A stretch of 64,000 bases of DNA from Megascapheus bottae (taxonomy: Eukaryota; Chordata; Mammalia; Rodentia; Geomyidae), in the NCBI GenBank assembly GCA_024803745.1, contig JANJXV010000013.1, positions 13,505,001 to 13,569,000 on the forward strand, written 5' to 3'. Shown here piece by piece: positions 10,611 to 20,909 of this stretch. Numbering within the stretch: the first letter of the stretch is position 1; every line of letters begins with the position of its first letter. The notes beneath the pieces were generated by a model. That model made no database searches, was not told where the DNA came from, and saw only the letters and a list, made by a program, of their open reading frames with translations. A program made the position numbers and the translations under genes.

Positions 10611-10799
10611 GGCTGGGAGTTTGGCCTAGTGGTTAAAGTGCTTGCCTAGCATGCATGAAGACCTGGGTTTGATTCCTTGGTACCACATATATAGAAAAAA
10701 AAAAAGCCGGAAGTGGTGCTGAGGCTCAAGTGGTAGAGTTCTAGCCTAGAGAAAGTCCAAGGACAGTGCTCAGGCCCTGAGCTCAAGCCCAGGATTGGC

Positions 10800-10828
<29 letters not shown>
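10611..10828 (+). mobile_element. IDL-Geo SINE, young subfamily
   Basis: Left arm 'gggctgggagtttggcctag', right arm 'ggctcaagtggtagag' to 'gagctcaagcccagg', then about 28 A. 'agctaac' lies just before the element and again after the tail, consistent with a target-site duplication. Confidence 0.93.
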
Positions 10829-10831
<3 letters not shown>

Positions 10832-10857
10832 ACTTTTATTGAATATGGTTTCCAGGC

Positions 10858-10990
10858 AAGACACTAAGAATGTTATGCATAGCATCTAATTGAATTCTCT
10901 TAGCAGCTACAGTGAGATGGCCAAATTGAGGCTCTGAGAAGTTAAGTGACTTGCTCCAGATCACATAGCTGGTAAGGTAGGGCTGAGGTA
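10858..10990 (-). mobile_element. MIR
   Basis: 'gaggctctgagaagttaagt' followed by 'gacttgctccagatcacata' and 'gctggtaaggtag' is the reverse-complemented MIR core, one of the clearest in the window. Confidence 0.8.
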
Positions 10991-10994
10991 TCCA

Positions 10995-12540
10995 TTTGCA
11001 CTGGTGTCTACATTGAAAGACATATGGACATGGAAGATAGGTGCAGTTGGGTGGGTTTGGGTGATAGAGGAGGAAAGAAGCGATGGAGGATGGAGTAGGT
11101 GAGGTAAGTTTTGCCCAGTGATGGGAATGGGAGAAGAAGGAGCCTAGTAAGACATAAGCTTGGGCTGGAGGCCTCTCCCTGTTGGCCTGACTCTACTTCT
11201 TCCCTGGTGAAATGAGTGTGATACTATTTGCCTCTGTGTAAGACAGCCTCTGCTGTGAGAAAGAAACATGAGGATAATCCAAAGTGGCCAGCCGGGGCCA
11301 GTTGTGGCACACAGTAGGTGTGAAGCCTGTATGGCCTGACTTCTTGTTCTTCTTGTTACATAGCTGTTTTGTCATCTTGGTAGTGACTTCTGCTCTTCCT
11401 GAGTACCATCAGCTCACTGGGTTAAGAAGAAGGATGTTGGGAAGGGCCAGAGACAAGGAGAAAAGGCCCAGAGAGTGGTGTGTGGGTCATAGCCAAGAGT
11501 GGTCCTTGGAAAGAGATAGACACTGACCAAAGCTCAGAGCTTGGCCCCTTGCCCTTCCCATTTGGCAGAAGCAGGAGAGGTTGCACGATTGCCTCACAGT
11601 CTCTGGGGCTGGGCTCCTGGGGGCCAATCTCTTCTAGGGCTGGGTTGGACATCAGATGAGGACTTGGGAAGTCCTTGGTGACTCATGTGTTGTTTCTCTG
11701 TCCAAAGCTCTTGCTCCTGGAATCTGGGGTCTCTCCCAAGCTCCTGTTACCTAGGGAGCTAGGAAGCCATTTATTGTGAGGAAATTGCTGTCTGAGTTTC
11801 TTGCAGAGGCAATAAACTGCCTCTTCTAGGCTTCTGTGGAAAGGAGAGGCATTGGTCTCTCCCAGAGCAGAGTGGAGAAGTTCGGTTGGGCTCCCTGAGT
11901 CCTCAGAAGTGGCGTGAAACCCAAAGCTTCTGCCTGAAGAGCGCTGACTCTCACTGGGAAACTGGACTGTGGTGCCAGTAGATCAAAACGACGCAGTGAA
12001 TCCACCTTCTTTGTTTTGCACACAGGAAGACAAGACAAGACAAGGCCATCACCAAGCTAAGGCCACCTGGACAAGGGACCCAGAACCCATCCCAGACATC
12101 CACCAACCTTGCTAATGAGGGATGATTCTGAAGAGTCTGTAAATCTGGCTCCCCCACGTGGCCAGAAAGAAAAGAGAAACATCTGGTGGCGATGAGGCTC
12201 TCGGTTGGCAGCTTCTGTTCCTTCTGGTCACTCCAATCCAATATCTGCCCCACCCTCAGACCTGACTCCCCTCAGAGGTAAGACAGAATCGGACCCCTCA
12301 CACTGAAAGAGTGTGCTGGGAGGGTGTTATGAAGGTTTTTGGAAGTGACTTGAGCTGAATTCAATTCAGTATAAATGGATTACATGGAAGGATAAAGTGC
12401 GGACAATAGACAAAGATTGTGCACGGACAGATTGTTCATTAAATCACAGTCTGATAATTGTCAAAATGGGTGATGGGGGTTCATTAGACTATTGAATTCA
12501 GTTTTGTGTATGTCTGAATTTTTTTTTTTGAAGGATACTT
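10995..12540. other. 1.5-kb low-repeat stretch, no gene recognised
   Basis: No repeat or exon I can defend. A perfect 7-bp hairpin (agaggca/tgcctct) sits at 11805-11824. A donor-like 'cagaggtaagac' near 12276 has no open frame or acceptor supporting an exon. Confidence 0.45.
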
Positions 12541-12547
12541 TATTTCT

Positions 12548-12549
<2 letters not shown>

Positions 12550-12588
<39 letters not shown>

Positions 12589-12600
12589 CACGCGTGCCCA
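12550..12600 (+). repeat. (TG)n/(CG)n alternating tract
   Basis: About fifteen TG units run into 'cgcgcgtgcacgcgtgccca', a strong Z-DNA-type alternation. A minus-strand Geo arm starts about 20 bases later. Confidence 0.93.
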
Positions 12601-12621
12601 TGCGTTTGTGTCTGTATGCGT

Positions 12622-12712
12622 GTTCTGGAGCTTGAACTCAGGGTGTAGCCACTGTCTCTTAGTTATTTCACATGAGACTAGCCTTCTACCACTTGAGTTG
12701 CAGCTCCTTGAA
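12622..12712 (-). mobile_element. Geo arm, 5' part missing
   Basis: 'tctggagcttgaactcaggg' to 'taccacttgagttgcagctc' is a Geo arm cut where the next SINE's poly-T begins. It is the first of four in-line units. Confidence 0.75.
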
Positions 12713-12729
12713 TTTTTTTTTTATTTTTT

Positions 12730-12938
12730 ATTTTTTATTTTTTTTGCCAGTCCTGGGCTTGAGCTCAGGGCCTGAGCACTGTCCTTGGACTTTCTCAAGG
12801 TTAGGGCTCTACTTCTTGAGCCTCAGCACCACTTCTGGCTTTTTTTTTTTTTCCTATGTATGTGGGACCAAGAAATCAAACCCAGGTCTTCATGCATGCC
12901 AGGCAAGCACTCTACCACTAGTCCAAACTCTCAGCTCT
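12730..12938 (-). mobile_element. IDL-Geo SINE, young subfamily
   Basis: T-rich start, 'gccagtcctgggcttgagct', Geo arm, T12, then the ID-like arm 'catgcatgccaggcaagcac'. Second of the series. Confidence 0.9.
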
Positions 12939-12956
12939 AATGCATTTTATTTATTT

Positions 12957-13150
12957 GTTTTTTTGCCAGTCCTGGTGACTGAACTCAGGGCCTGAGCATT
13001 GTCCTTGGGTTTTCCCTTAAATCTAGTGCTCTACCACTTGAGCCACAGCACCACTTCCAGCTTTTTTCTATGTACGTAGTACCGAGGAATCAAACCCAGG
13101 TCTTTGTGCATGCTAGGCAAGCACTCAACCACTAGGCCAAACTCCTGGCC
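12957..13150 (-). mobile_element. IDL-Geo SINE
   Basis: Complete dimer from 'gccagtcctggtgactgaac' to 'ccaaactcctggcc'. Third of the series, separated from the second by a short T-rich spacer. Confidence 0.9.
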
Positions 13151-13169
13151 TGAATGTTTTTATTTTTTA

Positions 13170-13416
13170 TTTTTTACTCTTTCCCAGTTCTGGAGCTTAA
13201 ATTCAGAGCCTGAGCATTATCCCTGAGCCTTTTTGTGCTTAAGAATAATGCTCTACCACCTGAGCCACAGTGCACTTCTAGCTTTTTTTTTTTAGAGTAG
13301 TTTATTGTAGATAAGAGTCTCAGAGATTTTTCTGCATGGGCTGGCTTTGAACCGTGATCCTCTGATCTCAGCCTCCTGTAGCTAGGATTATAGGCATAAG
13401 CCACCGGCACCCGGCT
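13170..13416 (-). mobile_element. B1-Geo composite SINE
   Basis: Geo arm 'cccagttctggagcttaaat', linker 'gtagataagagtctcagaga', B1 arm to 'agccaccggcacccggctt'. Fourth of the series. Confidence 0.87.
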
Positions 13417-13534
13417 TAGATGTTTTTTAAAGAAACTAAGAGAAAGCGTAACAGTCTGACAGTGAAATTTTAAATAGTTATGATTCAGCTGTGTAAAGAA
13501 ATAATGTCTTGAGACATTAAAAATGCTGCCTTGG

Positions 13535-13895
13535 AGACTTTTGTTCTTAATTATAACAGCTTTATTGATATATAAATACCATATGATATACATACCATAT
13601 GATTCATCCACTGAAAGCATACAAGTCAGTCATTTTAATATGTTCCCCATGTTTTCCAAACCATCACCACCATCAATTTATAGCTTTTTAATCTTCCCCA
13701 ACAAAACTCCATTCCTATTAGCAGTCACTCCCCACCTACTCCATCCACAAAAATACTTCTGATCACCATACATTTGTCTCTTTTGTCTATTTCTATAAAT
13801 AGGAGCATACCATATATGAATTTCTGTATCTGACTTTTTTGACTTGGCAAAATGTTTTCTAAGTTTATTTGTATGGTACTGTAATCAGTATTTTC
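13535..13895 (-). mobile_element. Ancient L1 3' UTR fragment
   Basis: 'cagctttattgatatataaa' with 'catcaccaccatcaatttat' and 'tagcagtcactccccaccta' is the well-known antisense of old mammalian L1 3' UTRs (L1M type). Confidence 0.75.
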
Positions 13896-13899
13896 TGTG

Positions 13900-14133
13900 T
13901 GTGTGCTCGTCCTGGGGCTTGAACTTGAGCCCCGGGCAGTATTCCTCAGCTCTTTTGCTCAAGGCTAGTACTCTACCACTTTGAGCCATAGCTCTACTTC
14001 CAATTTTCTGGTGGTTAATTGGAGATAAGAGTCTCATAGACTTTCCTGCTCAGGTTTGCTTTAACCCATGATCCTCAGATTTCAGCCTCCTGAGTAGCTA
14101 GGATTACAGGCGAGAGCCACCAGTGCCCCCCCC
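13900..14133 (-). mobile_element. B1-Geo composite SINE
   Basis: It starts with a TG-rich tail 'tgtgtgtgctcgtcctgggg', has clear Geo and B1 arms, and ends in a C-run at 14127. Confidence 0.87.
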
Positions 14134-14639
14134 CCACCCCCAATGCTAAATTTTTTAAGCTGCTGGCTGGATTCTGAAATAAGGAGGATTGAGACTCCTG
14201 GAGACCCAGAGGGATGGTGGTGAGCAGATCCCAAACACAGCAGACAGGCCTGACTGCTGGCTGGCACAAAGCCCAGAAGTGTCTATAATCGGTGGAAACA
14301 GGGATCTTGCTGCCCTGTCCTCCCTCATTGGCCATTAAGTTCTTGTCTGTGACACATCCCTGCTCTCCTCCATCATAGTGGCTGTGAGAAGGAAGGCTGG
14401 GTGAGGCCTTCTCTGGCCTGGGCTGTCTGGTGTGCAGCACTGGAGTGATTTGCTGCCTGGAGAGCTGAGCACCACAGTTGAATAAGGGCAGGCTAAGTGG
14501 GAAGGCTTAGGGCACAGGACCCTGGTCATGAAAGGAGCTGACATTCAAGCACACTTACCTGGGGTAGGCTGAAGGGATGGGTCTTCAAGGACAGAGCACC
14601 CAGCTTGAAGTCACTATCATAAAAATACAAATAGTCTCC

Positions 14640-14715
14640 AAGAGACAAGCCGTATTATCTACTGTTACCAGATGAGGCAGTGGCTCAAGGTCACTTAACA
14701 AGGTCACTGGCCTCC
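14640..14715 (-). mobile_element. MIR fragment, low certainty
   Basis: 'ccagatgaggcagtggctca' plus 'aggtcacttaacaaggtcac' resembles the reverse MIR core. Confidence 0.4.
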
Positions 14716-14940
14716 ACTGTCTAGCAGAGGGCTTGTCTTCAGAAAGTCCTCCCATATACCAGTGAGAATCAAGGATTTACATGCTAAATTCTAAGGGACT
14801 TCTGAACCTCTGTGTCCCCTCCCTCCTCACCTCTTAGGCAAGTGACTCCCCTGAGACTCTAGGGTTAGAATTAGGGAATATTCTTTCCATCTTTCTTTTC
14901 TGCCCCCTCCCTCCCTCCCCCCTATCTCTTTCTTTCCTTT

Positions 14941-15127
14941 TTTGCCAGTCCTGGGGCTTGAAGTCAGGGCCTGGGCCTTGGACATGTTTAGCTCAAGGCT
15001 AGCGCTCTACCACTTGAGCCACAACACTAGATCTGGCTTTTTCTGTGTATGTGGTACCTAGGAATTGAACCCAGGGTTTCATGCATGCTAGGCGAGCACT
15101 CTACCACTAAGCTATGTTCCCAGCCCC
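14941..15127 (-). mobile_element. IDL-Geo SINE, older type
   Basis: 'tgccagtcctggggcttgaa', Geo arm, then the ID arm 'gcatgctaggcgagcactct' ending 'tatgttcccagcccc'. The arm-junction A-run is short. Confidence 0.9.
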
Positions 15128-15249
15128 AGAAAATTCTTTCATTATTCATGTTTTGTTTTGTTTTGTTTTTCCTAAGCCCTCCCACTATTACTGCTTTCTT
15201 TTAAAAGGCATACTGCTACAATTTCTGATTGATTGATTGATTGATAACT

Positions 15250-15320
15250 GATAGATTGAGCCCAGGGATTGAACTCAGGCTTCGGTGCATGCAAGCTAGG
15301 TATTCTACCATTTTATAAAA
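15250..15320 (-). mobile_element. ID-like SINE fragment
   Basis: 'cccagggattgaactcaggc' and 'gcatgcaagctaggtattct' match ID in reverse. An ATTG repeat and an AT-rich run flank it. Confidence 0.6.
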
Positions 15321-15349
15321 ATAAATTTATTTATTTATTTATATAGAAT

Positions 15350-15470
15350 AGAGTTGTTTCTTTAGATAGAATTTCACAATGTGTCCAAGCTAGCCTTGGA
15401 ACTCTTGAGCTCAAGAGAGCCTCCAGCTTCAACTACTCAGTGGCCTGGACTAATGTATATACCAGTATGA
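15350..15470 (-). mobile_element. Degraded B1
   Basis: 'agatagaatttcacaatgtg' with 'ccaagctagccttggaactc' corresponds to the reverse B1 3' half. Confidence 0.55.
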
Positions 15471-15493
15471 TCAGTTTATTGCTTTTTTGTGGG

Positions 15494-15566
15494 GGGCACT
15501 ACTGAGGTTTGCATTTTGGTCTTCATATTTGATACGCGAGTCCTCTCACCCACACCTCCAGCCCTG
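15494..15566 (-). mobile_element. Degraded ID-like monomer
   Basis: 'ggcactactgaggtttgcat' to 'cccacacctccagcc' keeps the spacing of an ID monomer but few box bases. Confidence 0.4.
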
Positions 15567-15649
15567 AAACTTATTGATTTGTAATGCTTTTTTAAAATGG
15601 TTATTATTAAGGTGATGTATAAAGGGTTTACCATTTTACTGTTTATTTT

Positions 15650-15848
15650 TGAGGTAGGGTCTCACTTCTTACATGAGTATGCACCTAGGCACAGTTCCCC
15701 CATAGCCCTTGATAAACTGGCTCCCAGCATGGTATCCAGATCTTCATGGACAAGGAATCTTGTGAATTTTTCTGCCCTAGGCTGTCTTCAAACTGATCTT
15801 TTTAACTTCAACTTCCCAAGTAGCTAGGATTTATGGGCATGGCTTTGC
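15650..15848 (-). mobile_element. Degraded B1-type SINE
   Basis: 'gtagggtctcacttcttaca' starts a B1-like 3' end. 'ttcccaagtagctaggattt' at 15814 is the reverse 7SL motif. Confidence 0.5.
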
Positions 15849-16127
15849 TGCTACTTTTTAAAGAAACTCTCCAAGATAGCTTGCTTAGACCTTGCAAAAA
15901 CTCAATGTTTCAAGATCTTGCAACTTAATATCAAAGATTTCTGAGGTTAAAAACTCTCCAAGGAAATCAAGCAAATGTTAATAAGGAATGCAGCCAGATG
16001 CAGAGCTCCTGACTCTCTACTCTCAGTTTTTCTACACATTCAAACAAGGTGAAAGGTACAAAATTACACACAATGAGAACCAAAAACTTAAAGGAGAGAA
16101 CACCAAACACTGAAACAAAGTTTCCAG

Positions 16128-16332
16128 AGCTCAGTGGTTCACACCAGCAATCCTAGCTACACAGGAATCTGAGATCTGAGGAGCTCAGATTCAAAGCCAG
16201 CCCAGAGAAGAAAGGCTGTGAGACTCTCACAATTAATACCATAAAAGCCAGAAGTGGAGTTTTGGCTTAAGTGGTAGAGCACTAGCCAACCAAATCTCAA
16301 GTACAGGCATTAAACTTAAGCCCTTGGACACG
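16128..16332 (+). mobile_element. B1-Geo composite SINE
   Basis: B1 arm 'gctcagtggttcacaccagc', linker 'ctcacaattaataccataaa', and a Geo arm with a decayed distal half. Confidence 0.83.
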
Positions 16333-16439
16333 CACAAAAACAAGCAAACAACAAAAAACCCACCCCCCCAAAAAAAAACAAAAGAACAGAAACAAAATCA
16401 AACATTTCACGAATAAAACAGCAGAAATACAGTTCATAA

Positions 16440-17070
16440 ATGAAAAAGATGGATAAATTAGCTCAATAACTGCCCTTTGAAAGATACTCTTAGAATTAAA
16501 AAGAAATATTATGAATTGGGAGAAGCTATTACAATTCACATATCTAAAGAAAGGAATGTATCCAGGGGGGAAACCACCAAATTCAATAATAGAAAATAAA
16601 CCATCCAATAAAAAATGAGCAGAAGCTTTAAGCAGGTACTTCACCAAGAAGGAATATGAATAGCAAATAGGCATATGTGAAACTCTTCAAACACAGCACT
16701 AGCTATAAAGGAAATTAAAACCACAATGAGATACCGCTATCATCCATTAGAGTGACTCAAATTAAACGGACTAGTTGTATCAAGCGCTGATGAGGATAAG
16801 GAGAAACTGAACCTCTCACACAGTGCCAGTGAGAATGAAAAGTTGTACAATTGCTTTGGAAAACACTTTAGTGGTTTTTTTTTTTTCCCCCCAAAGGTTA
16901 AACCTCAATCTACCATAGGAACCAGTCATTCCATTCCTAGATAGTTACTTAAGATTCCTAAGAACATACATTCAAACAAGAACTTCGAAACATGTGTTCA
17001 AAGCAGCTTTACTGATGATAGTCCAAAATGAGAAACAATCAGAATGCCCATCAGTGGGTGAGAAAAGAAA
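16440..17070 (+). mobile_element. Ancient L1 ORF2 fragment (copy 1)
   Basis: 'gaaattaaaaccacaatgag', 'ggataaggagaaactgaacc' and 'atgcccatcagtgggtgaga' follow the old L1 ORF2 3' region in order. Reading frames are destroyed. A T/C run at 16876-16892 is inserted. Confidence 0.75.
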
Positions 17071-17207
17071 CAAAGGGGGTCCACGCTAAGAAATTCTACT
17101 TAGCAAACAGGAGTGGATGCTGGCTAACTGCTGGAATGGTGAGGAGTTCTGCAGATCTGTCAAACTCCCACCCGAGTAGAAAAACTATAATCATTTCAAA
17201 AATGATA

Positions 17208-17312
17208 GCTGGGAGTGCTGGTTCACACCTGTAACCCATTACTTAGGAGGTAGATACAGTAGGATTATGAGTTCAAGGCCACCCAGAGCTACATACCAAG
17301 ACCATCTCTTTA
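17208..17312 (+). mobile_element. B1 SINE
   Basis: 'gctgggagtgctggttcaca' to 'ccaagaccatctctttaaaa'. It has the monomeric B1 layout with a recognisable B box 'gagttcaaggcc'. Confidence 0.75.
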
Positions 17313-17697
17313 AAAAAATGAAAGAAGAAGAAAAATAATACACATATAATCACATGTCGTGTAAGTATATGTTCTTTGAAAAATATGCTAAGGACCTACA
17401 GCACATGAATAAACATTAATTCAAGAAAATTCAACCAAAGAACAGAACGAGTCTGGAGCAGTTAAGCCACAACTCTCAGTGCTCCCACATCCTCATCCAC
17501 AGCAGCCCATCATGACAGAAACTGAGTCTGGAAAGGAACACCGGGCTCTTCCTCCCGACACCCAGTTAAGGGTTACAGTACCTCCCAGGGTGGGGGCGAT
17601 GTCAGCATTTCTCACCCTCTCAGCTCCTATGGCTAAGACAATTGTCAGCCCTATGCAAAATGAAGTAGCCAAACTCTGCCCTACATTACTACAAAAA

Positions 17698-17862
17698 GTA
17701 ACTTGAAATGGACCAAAATTAGAGCTTAAATAATGAAACTATAAAACTCCCAGAAGGAGATTTGGATGTAGCAATAAATTCTTAGCACACTAAATTGCTG
17801 TCAACAAAAGGGGAAAATAGATAAAGCACCTTCATCCAAATAACATCTTCAAAGAAGACCAC
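17698..17862 (+). mobile_element. Ancient L1 ORF2 fragment (copy 2, part 1)
   Basis: 'aacttgaaatggaccaaaat' and 'ctataaaactcccagaagga' precede, in L1 order, the segment already present in copy 1, so this is a separate L1. Confidence 0.65.
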
Positions 17863-17863
17863 C

Positions 17864-18062
17864 AGCTGAATGCTGGTGGCTTACACTTGCAATCCTAGCC
17901 ACTCAGGAGGCCAAAATCTGAGAACTGAGGTCTGAAGCCAGATGGACAAAAAGGCCCACGAGAGGCTTACCTTTGATTAACCAACAAAAAGCCAGAAGTA
18001 GAGCTGTGGTTCAAGTGGTAGCTAAGGAACAGTGCCCAGGTCCTGAGTTCAAGCCCCAGGAC

Positions 18063-18067
<5 letters not shown>
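17864..18067 (+). mobile_element. B1-Geo composite SINE inside L1
   Basis: Starts 'gctgaatgctggtggcttac'. The Geo arm has lost its mid-section ('gtggtagctaaggaacagtg') and ends 'ccccaggaccagca'. Confidence 0.85.

Positions 18068-18108
<41 letters not shown>
18067..18108 (+). repeat. (CA)n grown from a SINE 3' end
   Basis: CA units start exactly where the Geo arm's 'ggaccagca' should give way to an A tail. Confidence 0.95.
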
Positions 18109-18114
18109 AAAGGA

Positions 18115-18366
18115 AAAATAGACCACAATATTTGCAAATCATATGTATCTAACATGTATCTAAAATATATGATGAACTATTCCAATTCAATAACAACAAA
18201 TAATGCAATTTTTTAAAATGCATAGAGCTTGTTAGATATTTTTCAAAGAAGATATACAGATGGCCAATAGATACACGAAAAGCTCCTTGATATCATTAAT
18301 TACCTGGGAAATGCAAATTAAAGCTACAATGGAAATCACTCCATACCTATGAGAATGGATGAGACA
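18115..18366 (+). mobile_element. Ancient L1 ORF2 fragment (copy 2, part 2)
   Basis: 'agatatacagatggccaata' and 'gggaaatgcaaattaaagct' are standard L1 ORF2 landmarks. The second is paralogous to 16700-16720. Confidence 0.75.
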
Positions 18367-18373
18367 AACATAC

Positions 18374-18490
18374 AAGTTGGACATGGCAGCACATGCCTTG
18401 TAATCCCAGTATGTAGGAGAGGAGTCAGAAAGACGGTAAGTTCAAAGCCAGCGTGAGCCACACAGTGAGATTCTGTCTCAAAAAAGCCAA
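18374..18490 (+). mobile_element. B1 SINE
   Basis: 'gttggacatggcagcacatg' to 'acagtgagattctgtctcaa' with an A-rich tail, inserted in the L1. Confidence 0.8.
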
Positions 18491-18504
18491 AGACCAAACA
18501 AAAA

Positions 18505-18905
18505 AAACCCCAGATAATAACAAATGTTGGTAAGGAAATTGAAGTTGTGTAGAAATTAGAATCTTCCTAGATTACTGGTTGGTATAGAAAATATTATAAT
18601 TACTATACTTTGATAAGTGTTCTCAAACGCTTAAACATAGGCTCCACAAACAGTTACTGTAAGACTCAGCAACTATATGCCCAGGTATATACCCAAGACA
18701 ACTGGAAAGACATGTCCACCAAAAAGAAAATGGAATGCAAATGTTTACAGTGGCATTATTCATATTTAAAAGGTGGAAACAACCTAAACTCCCATCAACT
18801 GATGAACAGATAAAAAGGTATAGGTCATCTGTCTTCCACATGGTGGAATATTACTTGGCTATAAAAAGGAATAAAGTGCTGACATAACCTATGATAGGAA
18901 TAAGT
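18505..18905 (+). mobile_element. Ancient L1 ORF2 fragment (copy 2, part 3)
   Basis: 'ggtggaaacaacctaaactc', 'ccatcaactgatgaacagat' and 'tggaatattacttggctata' are the terminal ORF2 motifs of old L1s. Confidence 0.8.
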
Positions 18906-18972
18906 CTCCAAGTTATTTATAATACCTGATACAATGTAAATTCCATATATAACTGTTGCGATGTATTATTAT
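18906..18972. mobile_element. Internal fragment of a Tigger-like DNA transposon
   Basis: 'gttatttataatacctgata' then 'caatgtaaattcc' is close to 19812-19855 of the fuller copy. It breaks the L1 sequence here. Confidence 0.55.
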
Positions 18973-18974
18973 TC

Positions 18975-19400
18975 ACATTATGTGAAAAAGTCACAAAAGA
19001 GTACATGTCAAGTGATGATATTTATAGAAGATATCCAGAATAGGCAGATCTGTGGTGACAGAAGGTCAATTTGTGGTTGCTTAGTGCTGGGATCAAAGGC
19101 GGGAATGGGGCAGTGACAGCTTAAAGGGAGTGGGTTCTTTTCAAGGTAATACCACTGTTCTAAATTTGAATATAGTGATGGTTGTGTTTATCTTTGAAAA
19201 CTGTTAAAAACCACTGTATCTGGGTGTGTTGGGCATACTGGAACATGATTGTAGTCCCAGCATCCAGGAAGGCTGAGGTGAGAAATTTGGGCCTAAAGTT
19301 TGGGGTCTGCCTGAGCAATACAGTGAGATCTTGTCTCAAAAACAAAACTGAACCATATAGCTTAGCGAATTGTATCTTAATAAAAGTATTATTATTATTA
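18975..19400 (+). mobile_element. L1 3' end (copy 2, part 4) with B1 inside
   Basis: 'acaaaagagtacatgtcaag' continues L1 to about 19213. After a B1 the tail resumes with 'gcgaattgtatcttaataaa'. Confidence 0.65.
19214..19342 (+). mobile_element. B1 SINE
   Basis: 'tgggtgtgttgggcatactg' to 'cagtgagatcttgtctcaaa'. It contains an insertion relative to typical B1. Confidence 0.7.
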
Positions 19401-19403
19401 TTA
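19388..19403 (+). repeat. (ATT)n abutting a SINE
   Basis: A short ATT run runs directly into 'tgccagtcctgggtcttgaa'. Confidence 0.85.
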
Positions 19404-19596
19404 TTTGCCAGTCCTGGGTCTTGAACTCAGGGCCTGGGCATCATTCTTGAGCTGTTTTTGCTGAAGGCTAGCACTCTACCATTTAAGCCATAGCACCACT
19501 TCTGGCTTTTTCTGTTTATATAGTGCTAAGGAATTGGACCCATGGCTTTGTGAATGCTAGGTAAGCACTCTACCGCTAAGCCACATTCCCAGCCCC
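19404..19596 (-). mobile_element. IDL-Geo SINE, older type
   Basis: Complete dimer ending 'gccacattcccagcccc'. The right arm still reads 'gagccatagcaccacttctg'-like in reverse without the young-subfamily changes. Confidence 0.9.
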
Positions 19597-19662
19597 AATA
19601 AAATTATTTTTAGATGCATATTTATTCAGTGTTTAAAAGAAAGAGATTGGAGGAAATACAGT

Positions 19663-19925
19663 TATTCCTTAGAATAAGTGAAGGAATGGCTCCCAGACCT
19701 CCACAAATACCAAAATTAACATACACTCGAGTCTCCTATATAAATCTACCCAGTATTTACATAGGCTTATACAAATAATTACAAAACAATTTATAACTTA
19801 AATAATCTCCAGACTATTTATAGTATCTGAGACAATGTAAATTCTATATAACTGTTACAATGTATTATTTAGAGAATGAATTCAAGAGAAAAATTCCGCT
19901 TCTGTTTAATATAGATACTTCTTAT
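19663..19925 (+). mobile_element. Nonautonomous DNA transposon, Tigger-like (tentative)
   Basis: 'gctcccagacctccacaaat', 'gagtctcctatataaatcta' and 'ctgagacaatgtaaattcta' align in order with my memory of a common mammalian DNA-transposon fossil (pogo/Tigger group). No transposase frame. Terminal inverted repeats are not clear here. Confidence 0.55.
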
Positions 19926-19939
19926 TTTTTAGTGCAAAG

Positions 19940-19998
19940 CCCTGCTTTTTGCTGGTTATTTTGAGGTGGAGGCTTAAGGAATTTTCTTCATAGATTGG
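19940..19998 (-). mobile_element. B1-Geo fragment, linker and arm start
   Basis: 'gctttttgctggttattttg' to 'cttcatagattggct' is the middle of a B1-Geo copy, cut by the next SINE. Confidence 0.6.
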
Positions 19999-19999
19999 C

Positions 20000-20232
20000 T
20001 CTTTTTTTGTCAGTTATGGGATTTGAACTCTGGGCCTGGGCACTTTCCAGCTCAGCTCAAGGCTATCACTCTACCACTTGAGCCACAGCACCACTTCTGG
20101 TTTTCTGGTGGTTAACTGGAGATAAGAGTCTCACGGACTTTCTTGTGCCTGGGACTGGTTTTGAACCTTGATCCTAAGATCTCAGCCTCCTGAGTAACTA
20201 GGATTATGGGCATGAACGACTGGTGTCTAGAT
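20000..20232 (-). mobile_element. B1-Geo composite SINE
   Basis: Starts T7 'gtcagttatgggatttgaac'. Geo arm, linker 'taactggagataagagtctc' and B1 arm are all present. Confidence 0.87.
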
Positions 20233-20499
20233 CAAACACATTTAAAAAAAAAAGCAACTACTTTGATTTGAGGTTGTCTGGGTCTGAAAATTCAGAATTC
20301 ACACATATGGGAAGCTGTAGACCAACTGGTCAACATTTGGAAAGTTTAAGATGGTGTGATTCTAAATTATTTCCTTCTGTAATTTCCCCCTAATTTGACA
20401 AATTTTCTTCAGGGAGCAGAAGAATTTTAAAGGGCAAATGTGAATCTAATTGGAGAAGAAATAAAAAGCAAGCAACTGTTTTAGATGCTAAAAGAAGCA

Positions 20500-20575
20500 T
20501 AGGGGTGTGGCTCATGGGTAGAGTGCTTTCCTACCTTCATTGCTTAGTTCCCAGCACCACAAACAAATAAGTAAC
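20500..20575 (+). mobile_element. ID-like SINE monomer
   Basis: 'aggggtgtggctcatgggta' to 'agttcccagcaccacaaaca' is a stand-alone ID-type unit. Confidence 0.7.
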
Positions 20576-20909
20576 AGCTAATTTTACACCCATAAACACA
20601 CTCTTCTGGGCAGTTATGCATGCTGTTTCTGGAGTATGAACACCTGTTCCACAGGCAAATTACCATTGTCCCACCTTCAAACCTTTGACTATGACTTTGC
20701 TTCTACCCTGCCCTTCCCCACCCTATTGTAATTACTTTCTCCCGAGTTCCCAAGGCCTCCATAGGATCTATCCCAGGGGTTAAATTCCTCTTCTACCACC
20801 CAGTGGGGCTTAGGACCTGTCATCCTCCTTCTTCAGCATCTTTGTCAACTATGGTCCCCGTGAGTGAGCTTTCTATGCTGCATCTGGAATCAGAACTCCC
20901 CTCCCCTTT

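Noticed and set aside
12240..12290. Donor-like 'cagaggtaagac' suggesting a 5' noncoding exon
   Set aside because: A single donor-like match occurs by chance at this frequency; no promoter, acceptor or CpG island nearby.
16297..16674. 125-codon minus frame resembling a membrane protein
   Set aside because: It is the antisense of an ancient L1 fragment and a SINE; hydrophobicity follows from A-rich sense DNA.
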